Notes: generated from the letters alone by a model not told the origin. A stretch of 48,731 bases of DNA from an uncultured Aequorivita sp. (GCA_937125455.1 CAKZLK010000001.1:1-48731); one strand, 5' to 3'; shown: positions 8,288-16,870, counted from the stretch's first letter. Translations and numbers: made by a program.

Positions 8288-9376
8288 ATGACTTTAGAAA
8301 AAAACCTTAAGGAGCGCATTAAAGAGCTTACCTGTTTGTATGAAGTTTCTTCCATTATCGTAAATAACGATTATAAAGAACTGGACAAAACGCTTTTTTC
8401 TATTGCACTCAGTATCAGAAAATCATTGCAATACAGCAAACATGCCACAGTTGAAATCTGCTCAGGTACTTTCCATCTTATTTCTTCAACACTTACGAAA
8501 AAAACGGTTTTTATTGAGAGCAACATTACTATTTTCAATGAGTCGAAAGGATATATAAAAGTTTATTATCCTGCAGATAAATTTACCAAAAAAGATTTTT
8601 TAAAAGAAGAGAAAAAATTATTGAAAAATGTGGCAATCAATGTTGGTGATTTGTTGGAACGCGTGACCATTCGTGAAAATGAAGCCATTGTAAAGCGAAA
8701 AATGGAACACGCAGACCGATTGAGTATTTTGGGGGAAATAACCGCAGGAATTGCACATGAACTAAACACGCCACTCGCAAATATTTTGGGCTTTGCCGAA
8801 CTTTTAAAAAGCAAGGAAGCCGGAAGCACACAAGCAAGTAAGGACCTTGATAAAATTATAAACAGCGCAATATTTTCGCGTGAAGTTGTTAAAAAATTGA
8901 TGTTTTTCGCTTGCGAAATGCCACAAAATTTAGGGCTAACAGATATAATTCCAGTGATAAACGAAGCGATGAATTTGCTGGATCCAACTTTTAAAAAGAC
9001 CGAAGTAAAATATAAAGTAACTCTTCCAAAAAGCCCCGTTTTATTAAAAGCTGACACCATTCAACTCACGCAGGTAATTTTCAATTTGGTACTGAACGCC
9101 ATTTATTTTTCACCAAAAGGTGGTTTGATTAAAATCATTTTGGAAGAAGCAAAAAAGAAAATAATTTTAAAAATTTCTGACGAAGGCCCGGGCATTTCCG
9201 CTGAAGATGTACAGAAAATATTCCAACCCTTTTTCACAACAAAAACTGTTGGCGATGGTTCTGGCCTTGGGTTGAGCGTGGTTCACGGAATTATACGCAG
9301 CCACCGTGGAACTATAGATTACCAACCAAATAATCCTACGGGTGCCATTTTTATTATTACTTTTCCGAAACAATAA
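8288..9376 (+). CDS. Soluble sensor histidine kinase, NtrB-like
   Basis: The protein has 362 residues and no membrane segment, so it senses a cytoplasmic signal. The N-terminal 120 residues resemble a small GAF-like sensory domain, linked by a helical connector. The H-box has phospho-acceptor His157 (AHELNTPL). The catalytic domain shows the N-box (NLVLN, about 266-270), G1 (DEGPGIS, 298-304) and G2 (GDGSGLGLS, 322-330). The gene ends 5 bp before the sigma54-type response regulator, so the two form a cognate pair. Their position just upstream of a sigma54 promoter and a glutamate dehydrogenase suggests a nitrogen or redox cue, but nothing in the sensor domain identifies a ligand. Confidence 0.93.
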   Translation: MTLEKNLKERIKELTCLYEVSSIIVNNDYKELDKTLFSIALSIRKSLQYSKHATVEICSGTFHLISSTLTKKTVFIESNITIFNESKGYIKVYYPADKFTKKDFLKEEKKLLKNVAINVGDLLERVTIRENEAIVKRKMEHADRLSILGEITAGIAHELNTPLANILGFAELLKSKEAGSTQASKDLDKIINSAIFSREVVKKLMFFACEMPQNLGLTDIIPVINEAMNLLDPTFKKTEVKYKVTLPKSPVLLKADTIQLTQVIFNLVLNAIYFSPKGGLIKIILEEAKKKIILKISDEGPGISAEDVQKIFQPFFTTKTVGDGSGLGLSVVHGIIRSHRGTIDYQPNNPTGAIFIITFPKQ

Positions 9377-9381
9377 AACCG

Positions 9382-10698
9382 ATGCTTAAAAAGGAAAATA
9401 TACTGATAGTAGATGACGACATCAACATTTTGGAGTTGCTCCAACGGCATCTGCATTCGTTGGATTACCACACTTACAAAGCCATTTCGGTTAAAGAGGC
9501 CGTCGCCATTTTGCGCGATACGGAGATAGATTTACTGATAACCGATCTAAAAATGCCCGAAGTTGATGGGTTTCAGCTTATTCAATTTGCTTCGGAACAT
9601 TATCCAAACATGCCAAAATTGGTGGTTACAGGGTATCCTTCAGTGCAAGACGCACTTTCGGCAATCAAGTCCGGAGTGGTTGATTATATAGTGAAACCTT
9701 TTACGAAGGAGGAATTGAAACAGGGCGTGCTTAAATCGCTTTCCATAAAAGCTAAAAGAAAAACCTCAACCGACTCTGCAGAAACAAAAAAATACAACGA
9801 AATTATTGGTGAAAGCGAAGCTATTAAAAACGTTACCCAAATAATTGACCGCGTTAAAGACAACAAAGCTACTATTTTCATTAGTGGTGAAAGCGGCACG
9901 GGGAAAGAACTTGTGGCCCGTTCCATTCACTATAACGGTAAATTTTCCCGTGCGCCATTTATTGCTGTGAACTGCGGTGGAATTCCAGAAAATCTCCTGG
10001 AGTCTGAGCTTTTTGGATATGTGAAAGGCGCCTTCACCGGAGCCAACGATAACCGCGAAGGGTTTTTTCAAGCTGCAGATGGCGGAACTATTTTTTTAGA
10101 TGAAATAGGAAACGCTTCGCTAGCTGTTCAATCCAGACTCTTGCGTGTTTTACAGGAAAAAGAGGTTATGAAGGTTGGCGACCGAAAAACCGAAAAAATT
10201 GAAGTGCGTGTAATTGCAGCTACCAATAGCAATTTAAAAGAAATGATTGCAAAGGAAACGTTTCGGGAAGATCTTTTTTATAGATTAACTGTCGTGGAAA
10301 TTGATGTGCCCCCACTTCGGCAGCGAAAAGAAGATATTCCGTTGTTGGCTGATAAATTTCTTTTTAAATATGGCAATGAGTATAAAGGTCGCTATATTAC
10401 TATAGACCCTGAAGCACAAGTCCTTTTGCAACGCTATGATTGGCCAGGAAACATTCGTGAACTGGAAAATGTGATTCAGCGGGCTGTAATTATGTGCGAC
10501 AGAACCATTGGCATAAAGGATTTGCCGGACAATTTAAAATATCAAATAAATTTCCCCGAAGAAGGACTACTCTCTTTAAAGGAAATGGAGAAAAAGTACA
10601 TCCAAAAAGTACTTGCGGCTACCGATAACAATCAAACTAAGGCTGCGGAGATTCTTAAAATTGACCGCAAAACACTTCGCGGGAAAACTAAAGAATAG
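9382..10698 (+). CDS. Sigma54-dependent response regulator, NtrC family
   Basis: The protein has 438 residues in three domains. The receiver domain (1-120) has acidic residues Asp11-13, phospho-acceptor Asp55 and Lys105. The AAA+ domain has Walker A GESGTGKE (169-176), the sigma54-contacting GAFTGA loop (216-221), Walker B (FLDE, about 238-241) and an arginine-finger region. A short Fis-type helix-turn-helix at the C-terminus (403-438) ends abruptly at RKTLRGKTKE. All residues needed to activate RNA polymerase-sigma54 are present. A canonical sigma54 promoter lies 206 bp after its stop, with dyad sites between, so the four-Cys peptide/GDH unit is the obvious target. The activator's own regulation is not evident. 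Confidence 0.95.
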   Translation: MLKKENILIVDDDINILELLQRHLHSLDYHTYKAISVKEAVAILRDTEIDLLITDLKMPEVDGFQLIQFASEHYPNMPKLVVTGYPSVQDALSAIKSGVVDYIVKPFTKEELKQGVLKSLSIKAKRKTSTDSAETKKYNEIIGESEAIKNVTQIIDRVKDNKATIFISGESGTGKELVARSIHYNGKFSRAPFIAVNCGGIPENLLESELFGYVKGAFTGANDNREGFFQAADGGTIFLDEIGNASLAVQSRLLRVLQEKEVMKVGDRKTEKIEVRVIAATNSNLKEMIAKETFREDLFYRLTVVEIDVPPLRQRKEDIPLLADKFLFKYGNEYKGRYITIDPEAQVLLQRYDWPGNIRELENVIQRAVIMCDRTIGIKDLPDNLKYQINFPEEGLLSLKEMEKKYIQKVLAATDNNQTKAAEILKIDRKTLRGKTKE

Positions 10699-10717
10699 TA
10701 TCAAAAAACAAATCTCA

Positions 10718-10760
10718 AATCCCAAAAAAAAGTATTTTGGAGTTTGGGATTTTTTCTTTT
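10718..10760 (+). terminator. Rho-independent terminator after the two-component genes
   Basis: The arms AATCCCAAA (10718-10726) and TTTGGGATT (10743-10751) form a 9-bp stem with a 16-nt loop, followed by a T-rich tail. It separates the regulator gene from the sigma54-driven unit. Confidence 0.85.
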
Positions 10761-10837
10761 ATTTGAAATTTGCCCTGATTGGGTAATTTCTCCCCAATGC
10801 AATAAATAATCCCCGCTTTATTCACTCTAATTATTTC

Positions 10838-10873
10838 ACAGTAAACTATTTAGATCACTGTTTTTTAGACAGT
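10838..10873 (+). promoter_or_regulatory. Candidate enhancer (UAS) half-sites for the sigma54 activator
   Basis: Three half-sites alternate in orientation: ACAGT at 10838-10842, ACTGT at 10857-10861 and ACAGT at 10869-10873. The last two form an ACTGT-N7-ACAGT dyad. They lie about 55-95 bp upstream of the predicted start site, the usual place for NtrC-type activator binding. The match to a specific regulator is inferred from position only. Confidence 0.45.
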
Positions 10874-10903
10874 TAATTGTTGTTTTTAAAATGCTTCTCT
10901 GAA

Positions 10904-10918
10904 TGGCACACAGGTTGC
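10904..10918 (+). promoter_or_regulatory. Sigma54 (-24/-12) promoter
   Basis: TGGCACACAGGTTGC matches the consensus TGGCAC-N5-TTGC at every defined base, with GG and GC exactly ten bases apart. Transcription should start near 10930, 17 bp before the small ORF at 10947. The sigma54 activator encoded immediately upstream supports its use. Confidence 0.87.
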
Positions 10919-10946
10919 CAATAACGATTGCAAACAATAAGTACCT

Positions 10947-11120
10947 ATGAATACAAATTCTATAAATCTTTGCAATGGATGTGTGCACGCTGCTTATTGC
11001 GTATTGACGCACACCAAAAGCGCGGTGTTTTCATGTAGTGAATTTGACGAACTACAGCACCAAACCCCCACCCCGATTAAAAAAATTAAAAAAAGAAAAC
11101 CAGAACTGGCGACAGTTTAA
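10947..11120 (+). CDS. 57-residue four-cysteine peptide under the sigma54 promoter
   Basis: This short ORF is easily missed. It starts ATG 17 bp after the predicted sigma54 start site and ends TAA at 11118-11120, 13 bp before the GDH ATG. The cysteines are Cys9-X2-Cys12-X5-Cys18-X11-Cys30, with NLCNGCVHAAYC at residues 7-18 and CSEF at 30-33, which is the pattern of a small metal-binding or redox-sensing knuckle. The C-terminal third is Lys/Arg-rich (IKKIKKRK, 44-51). It has no signal peptide or membrane segment. I recall similar short CxxC...C...CxEF peptides in other bacteria but cannot name a family. Being the first gene of the unit, it could modulate GDH, act as a metal or redox sensor, or serve as a leader. 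Coding status rests on the cysteine pattern and position. Confidence 0.7.
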   Translation: MNTNSINLCNGCVHAAYCVLTHTKSAVFSCSEFDELQHQTPTPIKKIKKRKPELATV

Positions 11121-11133
11121 AAAAACAATTAAA

Positions 11134-12429
11134 ATGATAAACGGACAAACAGTGGAAAAACCTAAACCTGTAAAAAGAGGAATGTTGGACAACGTGTTAG
11201 AACAATTCAACCACGCTGCAGACGAAATAGATCTAAATCCAAACGTTCGCAAAATTCTTAGCATTACCAATACTGAAATTATTATTCACTTTCCAGTCCG
11301 CATGGACAACGGCGATGTAGAAATATTTACTGGTTACCGCGTGCAACATAATAATGCACTAGGTCCCTATAAAGGCGGTCTTCGTTACCACCCAACAGTA
11401 GATATTGACGCAGCTCGTGCTTTGGCAATGTGGATGACCTGGAAAACATCTTTGGCAGGCCTGCCTTACGGAGGCGCAAAAGGAGGAATCCAGATTGATC
11501 CTTCAAAATATTCAAAAAGTGAATTGGAGCGGATTACCCGAAGATTTACGTATGCTTTAGGTGAAAACATTGGTCCAGAACACGACATTCCAGCGCCAGA
11601 CGTAAATACAAACGATCAAACCATGGCTTGGATTGCTGATACGTATATGAGTACCAAAAACACCAGCGAGCGTTCCAAAAATCAACACGTAGTTACAGGA
11701 AAACCTGTGGGCAGCGGAGGTTTGGAAGGTCGCGACCGCGCTACTGGTTATGGGGTATTTTTGACCATTAAATTTTGGGCAGAAAAGAACGATGAAACCC
11801 TAAAAGGAAAAACCTTTATCGTTCAAGGTTTTGGAAACGTAGGTTATTGGGCAGCACATTTCCTTGAAACCGAAGGCGCAAAGATGGTCGGTGTTCAGGA
11901 TGCTTTTGGAAGTGTTCAAAACAAAGAAGGTATTATTGTTGAAGATCTTTTCAACTATGGAAAAGCAAACAATGGTAGCATCTTAGGTTTCCCCGAAGCT
12001 TCGGCTATGAAAGGTAAGGATTTCTTTGGTTTAGATTGCGATATCTGTATTCCTGCAGCTTTAGGCAATCAAATTACAAAGGAGAACGCAGCTTTAATAA
12101 AAGCAACTTTAATCGCTGAAGGTGCAAATGGTCCAACAGATGTTGAAGGCGAAAAAATACTTATAGAGCGCGGCATCACAATTATTCCAGACATTATGTG
12201 TAATTCTGGCGGAGTGATTGGAAGTTATTTTGAATGGCTTCAGAACCGTAACGGCGAGCTTTGGCAGATGGACGAGATTCTGGAAAAACTGGAGAAAAAG
12301 CTTAAATCTACTTTCAAAAAAGTAACCACATATTCTGAAGAAAACGGAGTCGATATGCGCACTGCAGCATTTGCAATTGCCATAGAACGCATTGAAAAAG
12401 CATACATATTAAGGGGAATCTTCCCATAA
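11134..12429 (+). CDS. Glutamate dehydrogenase, NAD-type (RocG/GudB-like)
   Basis: The protein has 431 residues from the ATG at 11134. The same frame extends upstream to a GTG at 11038, but that stretch overlaps the four-Cys ORF and lies before the normal N-terminus, so the ATG is preferred. It catalyses reversible oxidative deamination of glutamate to 2-oxoglutarate and ammonium. The substrate lysines lie in GPYKGGLRYH and PYGGAKGGI; the dinucleotide fold shows GFGNVG followed by an acidic VQDA, as expected for an NAD-preferring enzyme. It resembles catabolic Bacillus-type GDH rather than the second, NADP-type GDH at 26985-28328. It is cotranscribed with the four-Cys peptide from the sigma54 promoter and followed by an inverted repeat. 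The transhydrogenase genes downstream could turn its NADH into NADPH. Confidence 0.93.
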   Translation: MINGQTVEKPKPVKRGMLDNVLEQFNHAADEIDLNPNVRKILSITNTEIIIHFPVRMDNGDVEIFTGYRVQHNNALGPYKGGLRYHPTVDIDAARALAMWMTWKTSLAGLPYGGAKGGIQIDPSKYSKSELERITRRFTYALGENIGPEHDIPAPDVNTNDQTMAWIADTYMSTKNTSERSKNQHVVTGKPVGSGGLEGRDRATGYGVFLTIKFWAEKNDETLKGKTFIVQGFGNVGYWAAHFLETEGAKMVGVQDAFGSVQNKEGIIVEDLFNYGKANNGSILGFPEASAMKGKDFFGLDCDICIPAALGNQITKENAALIKATLIAEGANGPTDVEGEKILIERGITIIPDIMCNSGGVIGSYFEWLQNRNGELWQMDEILEKLEKKLKSTFKKVTTYSEENGVDMRTAAFAIAIERIEKAYILRGIFP

Positions 12430-12446
12430 TTAAAAATCTGGGTTGA

Positions 12447-12501
12447 TGGAACACCCAATTTTGAATTCATTCTAAGAATATAATGTTTAGAGGGTGTTCC
12501 A
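12447..12501 (+). terminator. Long inverted repeat after GDH, probable terminator or processing hairpin
   Basis: TGGAACACCC (12447-12456) and GGGTGTTCCA (12492-12501) are perfect 10-bp complements around a 35-nt loop. The following bases are only mildly T-rich (TTTAACTT), so termination may be partial, allowing some read-through into the Rnk-like gene 24 bp on. Confidence 0.55.
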
Positions 12502-12525
12502 TTTAACTTAAAAAGTTAGAAAAAC

Positions 12526-12942
12526 ATGAAATACGGAAACTTGATATTGGAAAAAAAAGAATACGTTTTTTTAAAGCGCCTCTTAAATGTTACTGGCTAT
12601 TACAAAGACCAAAACACGAAAGATTCATTAAAAAAATTAAGTGGGGAGCTAACAACTGCTATTATTTACGACAATGAAGAAATGCCAGAAGATGTCATTC
12701 GTTTCAATAGCATTGTTACTGTAAAGTCTGGTACATGGAGAACCGAATTTCAATTAGTCATTCCCACGGCACGGGATATATCCGTCAATAAAATTTCCAT
12801 ATTGGCTCCTATGGGCTCGGCAGTTATGGGTTATGCGGAAGGCGATTCAGTATCATGGAATTTTCCAAACGGCACTAAAGAACTTCAAATAACAAGTGTG
12901 AAACAAGCAGAAAGACCCATTGATATAGACGTACTATTATAA
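12526..12942 (+). CDS. GreA/GreB C-terminal-domain protein, Rnk-like
   Basis: The protein has 138 residues. The second half (about 60-138) matches the FKBP-like C-terminal domain of GreA/Rnk proteins, including APMGSAVMGYAEGDSVSWNFPNG at roughly 99-122. The N-terminal coiled-coil needed for GreA RNA-cleavage activity is absent; only a short helical segment precedes the domain, as in Rnk. Rnk-type proteins bind RNA polymerase without cleavage activity. It lies between GDH and the transhydrogenase genes, which suggests membership of the same metabolic unit, but the mechanism is unknown. Confidence 0.8.
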   Translation: MKYGNLILEKKEYVFLKRLLNVTGYYKDQNTKDSLKKLSGELTTAIIYDNEEMPEDVIRFNSIVTVKSGTWRTEFQLVIPTARDISVNKISILAPMGSAVMGYAEGDSVSWNFPNGTKELQITSVKQAERPIDIDVLL

Positions 12943-12985
12943 GTTTTACGTAGTGAAAATTTAAAAATCAGTAAAATTTTAAATC

Positions 12986-13366
12986 ATGCAGATTTACGAC
13001 CACGACACTCCGGAGACAATCACCTTTAAGAATAATTGGATTGAATTGGATAATTGGATTGGCCACTTGGAATACATTGAGAAAGAAATAGTAAACCTCC
13101 TAAACCTTAGTAATGGGGAGCTTTTTAATATTTTGGAGGAACAACCAGTTTTGATGAGACTTTCTATAAAAAAGGAAGAAAACAGGATTAATCTGAATGC
13201 TTTTAGAAAATATAAAAATAGCCTACCGCTCGCTACGGAATGTGAAGATGTGGACTGCGATATGTTTTATATAAGCGAACACGAACGCTACAGAAAAATT
13301 TATTTATACCATTTGGAAAAATACAGAAGAGTTAAAGAAGAGTATTTCAATATCCTAAACAAATAA
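12986..13366 (+). CDS. Conserved hypothetical protein, 126 aa
   Basis: I do not recognise a family. The protein is acidic and probably all-helical. It has aromatic-rich segments at the start (WIELDNWIGHLEYIEKE, about 17-33) and end (HERYRKIYLYHLEKYRRVKEEY, about 98-119), and a CEDVDCDMF motif near 84-92 with two cysteines that could pair or bind metal. It starts 43 bp after the Rnk-like gene and ends 28 bp before pntA, so it is probably in the same operon. A partner role for the Rnk-like protein or transhydrogenase is only suggested by position. Confidence 0.75.
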   Translation: MQIYDHDTPETITFKNNWIELDNWIGHLEYIEKEIVNLLNLSNGELFNILEEQPVLMRLSIKKEENRINLNAFRKYKNSLPLATECEDVDCDMFYISEHERYRKIYLYHLEKYRRVKEEYFNILNK

Positions 13367-13394
13367 TGCTTTGAATATAAGTACAACAAAAATT

Positions 13395-14528
13395 ATGAGC
13401 GAACAGCCACAGCCAATGACAATAGGAGTTCTTAAAACCCCAAATGATTCGAGGGTTTGTTTGTTACCCAAAGAAGTTAAACGTCTTACTGGGGAATTGG
13501 CACTCAACATTCTTTTTGAGTCCGGGCTGGGCAGTTCGCTAGAAATTGAAGATGACGCATACCTACAGGCTGGAGCCAAATGCCAATCGCGAGAATCAAT
13601 TTTTAGAAATTCGGATACCATAGTATCAATTAACCATACTTTTAGCGAAGTGGAAATGAAGGGGGGTTGTTGCTTCATTGGTATTTTCAATCCCCTTTTT
13701 CATGATTCCAAATTCGTTATTTATAAAAAACATAGTGCTACCGTTTACAGCTTAGATTTGCTACCCCGAACCACATTGGCGCAGCCTATGGATGTGCTTT
13801 CTTCAATGGCTTCATTAGCGGGGTATAGGGCTACTGTAAAAGCTGCTGAACTATATAATAGCGTGTTCCCTATGTTTACAACAGCCGCGGGAACACTTAC
13901 TCCTGTTAAAATTTTAGTACTCGGAGCTGGTGTTTCAGGTTTACAAGCCATTGCCACAGCACGACGTATGGGCGCAATAGTAGAAGCTTTTGATGTGCGT
14001 AAATCTGCTGGAGAAGAAGTAAGAAGCCTCGGTGCCACATTTATTGAAGTGGAAGGCTATACCGAATCTTCAAATGCCGGAGGTTATGCCGTGGAACAAA
14101 GTGAAGCATATCAAAAAAAGCAGAAAGAGTTGATCCACAATCATATTCTAACGGCAAACATAGTTATCAGTACAGCAAATATTCCTGGAAGAAAAGCCCC
14201 TTTACTTATTGAAACGCACTCCGTGGAAGCCATGCAACCCGGTAGTGTAATCATTGATCTTGCTGCCGAACAAGGCGGAAATTGCGAACTTTCAAAAAAT
14301 AACGAAACTATAAGTCACAATGGAGTAACTATTTTAGGAAACTCAAGTCTTTCTACTGAAATTCCCTCTGCTGCTTCAAAATTGCTTTCCAATAACTTTT
14401 TCTCCTTTTTAAAATATAAACAAAAAGCAGAAAGTCAAGAAGATGATCCATTGCTAAACGCCTGCCAAATAATGAACGAAGGCGAATGGACGCATCCTCA
14501 TTTTACCAAACAACTACAACCCGCCTAG
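13395..14528 (+). CDS. pntA: Proton-translocating NAD(P) transhydrogenase, alpha subunit 1 (NAD-binding domain)
   Basis: The protein has 377 residues from the ATG at 13395; a TTG in frame at 13371 lies upstream but is less likely. It has an AlaDH/PNT N-terminal domain (about 8-135) and an NAD-binding Rossmann domain with GAGVSG near 180 followed by an acidic VEAFDVR. It is the soluble domain I of transhydrogenase, which passes hydride from NADH to NADP+ using the proton gradient. In this split form the membrane part of alpha is a separate gene two bases downstream. The organisation pntA1-pntA2-pntB is typical of many bacteria. Confidence 0.93.
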   Translation: MSEQPQPMTIGVLKTPNDSRVCLLPKEVKRLTGELALNILFESGLGSSLEIEDDAYLQAGAKCQSRESIFRNSDTIVSINHTFSEVEMKGGCCFIGIFNPLFHDSKFVIYKKHSATVYSLDLLPRTTLAQPMDVLSSMASLAGYRATVKAAELYNSVFPMFTTAAGTLTPVKILVLGAGVSGLQAIATARRMGAIVEAFDVRKSAGEEVRSLGATFIEVEGYTESSNAGGYAVEQSEAYQKKQKELIHNHILTANIVISTANIPGRKAPLLIETHSVEAMQPGSVIIDLAAEQGGNCELSKNNETISHNGVTILGNSSLSTEIPSAASKLLSNNFFSFLKYKQKAESQEDDPLLNACQIMNEGEWTHPHFTKQLQPA

Positions 14529-14530
14529 CT

Positions 14531-14827
14531 ATGGATTTTATAAATCAAAACATTCAAGAAATTTACTTTGTTCTCTTCTGTGTCTTTATCGGCATTGAGG
14601 TTATTGCAAATGTTCCCGCTATTTTACACACACCATTAATGAGCGGCGCTAATGCTATTAGTGGTGTTATTTTGGTTGGAGCCATTATTGTGATGCTTCG
14701 GGTTCCAGCAGACGATTACCTCAATCTTACTTTGGGAGGAATTGCTGTTTTTCTCGGCACACTTAATATTTCTGGAGGTTTTTTTGTTACCGGAAGAATG
14801 CTGAAAATGTTCAGTTCAAAAAAATAA
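14531..14827 (+). CDS. pntA2: NAD(P) transhydrogenase, alpha subunit 2 (membrane part)
   Basis: The protein has 98 residues from the ATG at 14531; the upstream in-frame extension overlaps pntA1 and is rejected. Four hydrophobic segments (about 9-28, 35-55, 58-75 and 78-90) fit the membrane portion of the alpha subunit. The sequence around ANVPAILHTPLMSGANAISG is characteristic of this family. Together with PntB it forms the proton channel (domain II). It is 2 bp after pntA1 and 6 bp before pntB, so translation is probably coupled. Confidence 0.93.
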   Translation: MDFINQNIQEIYFVLFCVFIGIEVIANVPAILHTPLMSGANAISGVILVGAIIVMLRVPADDYLNLTLGGIAVFLGTLNISGGFFVTGRMLKMFSSKK

Positions 14828-14833
14828 TCTAAG

Positions 14834-16222
14834 ATGTACGCAATTATTGAAGTAGGCTATTTACTGGCCACTATTTCCTTTTTAGGGGGGTTGAAGTTTA
14901 TGAGTTCTCCAAAAAACGCAAAAACAGGAAACCTAATAGCGGCTATGGGTATGGTGCTGGCAGTTGTGCTCACTTTTGTAGCAGCAATTACTGCTACGGT
15001 TCCCTATACAAATTTAACTATAATGTTTTTAGCAATTGCCATTGGAACCCTCATTGGCAAACGCCTTTCGGACAAAGTTGAGATGACCGGAATGCCACAA
15101 CTGGTTTCACTTTTCAATGCAACTGGGGGTGGTTGTGCAATGCTTTTAGGATTAGTTGAGGCCAATCAAATGGATATTACAACTTCAATTTTGGGAAATC
15201 AAATCTTGCTTATTGCGGGTTTGGTTACCGGTGCGATTGCCTTAACAGGAAGTATAATTGCAGAGCGAAAACTGGCTGGAAAAGTGAAGGACAGGCGCAG
15301 CAAATCGGTTATTTTTTCAGCAAGAATACTTTTGGGATTGATGGTGTTGTTGCCCGTGCTTTATTTCTTCGGAATCATTCCAATTGGCTTTACCGCTTTT
15401 ATGTATGTTTTGGCAACGCTCGCTATGGTTTATGGCGTTCTTTTCGTACTTCCTATTGGTGGCGCAGATATGCCTGTTGTAATTTCACTATTAAACAGTA
15501 TTACAGGTATCGCAACTGCTTTCGCAGGTTTTGTTTACGGGAACAAGGCAATGATAGCCGGTGGAATTTTTGTAGGTGCCGCAGGAATTTTGCTTACGCT
15601 TTTAATGTGCAAAGCGATGAATCGTTCATTATTAAAAGTTCTTGCCGGAACGTTTAAAAAAAGTAAAAACGGTATTGTTGAAGAAGAACAGGATATTAAA
15701 GAAATCAGTATTTCAGAAACAGCAATGTCGCTTTCATTCGCGCAAAAAGTGGCAATCGTTCCCGGTTACGGACTTGCCGTTGCACAGGCGCAACATATTT
15801 GTGGACAATTGCAACAGTTATTGGAAAAACGCCATGTTGGGGTAGATTACATTATCCATCCCGTTGCAGGTCGTATGCCCGGCCATATGAACGTGCTTCT
15901 TGCCGAAGCCAATGTGGAATATTCTCACCTAAAGGAAATGGACGAGGGCAATGAAAACATGGAGCAATATGATGTTGTCTTAGTTCTAGGTGCAAATGAT
16001 GTGGTAAACCCCGCTGCCGAAAACAACCCCGACAGCCCAGTTTACGGCATGCCAATCATCCGTGTTTATGAAAGCAAGCAAGTAATTGTTATTAAACGAA
16101 GTATGAACAAAGGCTACGCCGGAGTGCAAAACGACCTCTTTGGATTGGACAATTGCTGTATTCTTTTTGGGGATGCGAAAGTTTCTTTGCAGGAAATTGT
16201 GAATCAGTTGAAACTAATTTAA
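14834..16222 (+). CDS. pntB: NAD(P) transhydrogenase, beta subunit
   Basis: The protein has 462 residues, the usual length. Residues 1-260 hold eight or nine membrane segments of the proton pathway. The C-terminal domain III (about 285-462) binds NADP(H) through PGYGLAVAQAQ (about 305-315), with the conserved HPVAGRMPGHMNVLLAEA, LGANDVVNP and GYAGVQNDLF segments. It completes the enzyme that makes NADPH from NADH at the cost of the proton gradient. Its position downstream of an NAD-type GDH suggests coupling of glutamate oxidation to NADPH supply. Confidence 0.95.
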   Translation: MYAIIEVGYLLATISFLGGLKFMSSPKNAKTGNLIAAMGMVLAVVLTFVAAITATVPYTNLTIMFLAIAIGTLIGKRLSDKVEMTGMPQLVSLFNATGGGCAMLLGLVEANQMDITTSILGNQILLIAGLVTGAIALTGSIIAERKLAGKVKDRRSKSVIFSARILLGLMVLLPVLYFFGIIPIGFTAFMYVLATLAMVYGVLFVLPIGGADMPVVISLLNSITGIATAFAGFVYGNKAMIAGGIFVGAAGILLTLLMCKAMNRSLLKVLAGTFKKSKNGIVEEEQDIKEISISETAMSLSFAQKVAIVPGYGLAVAQAQHICGQLQQLLEKRHVGVDYIIHPVAGRMPGHMNVLLAEANVEYSHLKEMDEGNENMEQYDVVLVLGANDVVNPAAENNPDSPVYGMPIIRVYESKQVIVIKRSMNKGYAGVQNDLFGLDNCCILFGDAKVSLQEIVNQLKLI

Positions 16223-16240
16223 TCCAACTGATTTATAAAG

Positions 16241-16870
16241 CTACTCAAAACTATTAAGACAAACTTCAAGTATTTCCAAATCTAGGAAGTCATACTCAAA
16301 AATGGCGTTATTAGTAAAGAAAAGACAGTTAATTTTTTCACCTACAAAACGCTCGCCCCATAACTTTTCAAAAATAGCTCTAAAGGCATTATCCAATTTG
16401 TCATCATCCACTTCCGCAAGGTTCAAAGGAAGTAATATTAAAAGATCAAAAATACCCTTTTCAGGATCCCAGGAATAAACCGTAAAACGAATATCTTTTG
16501 GCGTTATGCTAAAGTCGTCAGATTTAAATGGTTCAGACATTATATTTGGGTCTTTTTCAATTTTGCCCGCTACCAAAGCTTTGATCTCCCAATGTTCAAT
16601 TTCGGGCGCCATGTCTACCAAACGATTCACATATAACAGCAAATCCATTTTGCCAGAACACGATATGGTTAAAATATACTTTTTGTTCGTGTTCTTTCCT
16701 AAAATTGAAGCAATTGGGCTAAGACCAAGACAATAATCATCCAGCTGTGCACATAGGTATGAAAAGGTGCTGGATTTTTTTTCTTCCCCCATAAAATCCA
16801 TATCGAGGCGCAGGCTTTCCTCAAAATCCTTGAAGTCATCCCAAAATTCCTTTGCTGTCATAACAAACAT
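16241..16870 (-). CDS. Conserved hypothetical protein, 209 aa
   Basis: No family is recognised. The protein is acidic and soluble, mixed alpha/beta, with a run of Asp/Glu/Phe at the start (EFWDDFKDFEESL) and strand-like segments such as KKYILTISCSG and DIRFTVYSW. A second ATG three codons in (16861) is an equally good start. It converges on pntB with an 18-bp gap and has no obvious terminator. It is probably monocistronic. Homologues in other flavobacteria would be expected but cannot be checked here. Confidence 0.75.
   Translation of the reverse strand: MFVMTAKEFWDDFKDFEESLRLDMDFMGEEKKSSTFSYLCAQLDDYCLGLSPIASILGKNTNKKYILTISCSGKMDLLLYVNRLVDMAPEIEHWEIKALVAGKIEKDPNIMSEPFKSDDFSITPKDIRFTVYSWDPEKGIFDLLILLPLNLAEVDDDKLDNAFRAIFEKLWGERFVGEKINCLFFTNNAIFEYDFLDLEILEVCLNSFE

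Noticed and set aside
7149-10698. PRMT-like gene and two-component genes as one operon
   Set aside because: A 101-bp gap with a candidate -7 box separates them; cotranscription is possible but not supported, so it is not claimed.
11038-11133. N-terminal extension of the NAD-type GDH from a GTG
   Set aside because: The stretch overlaps the four-Cys ORF in another frame, is low complexity and Lys/Pro-rich, and precedes the normal GDH N-terminus.
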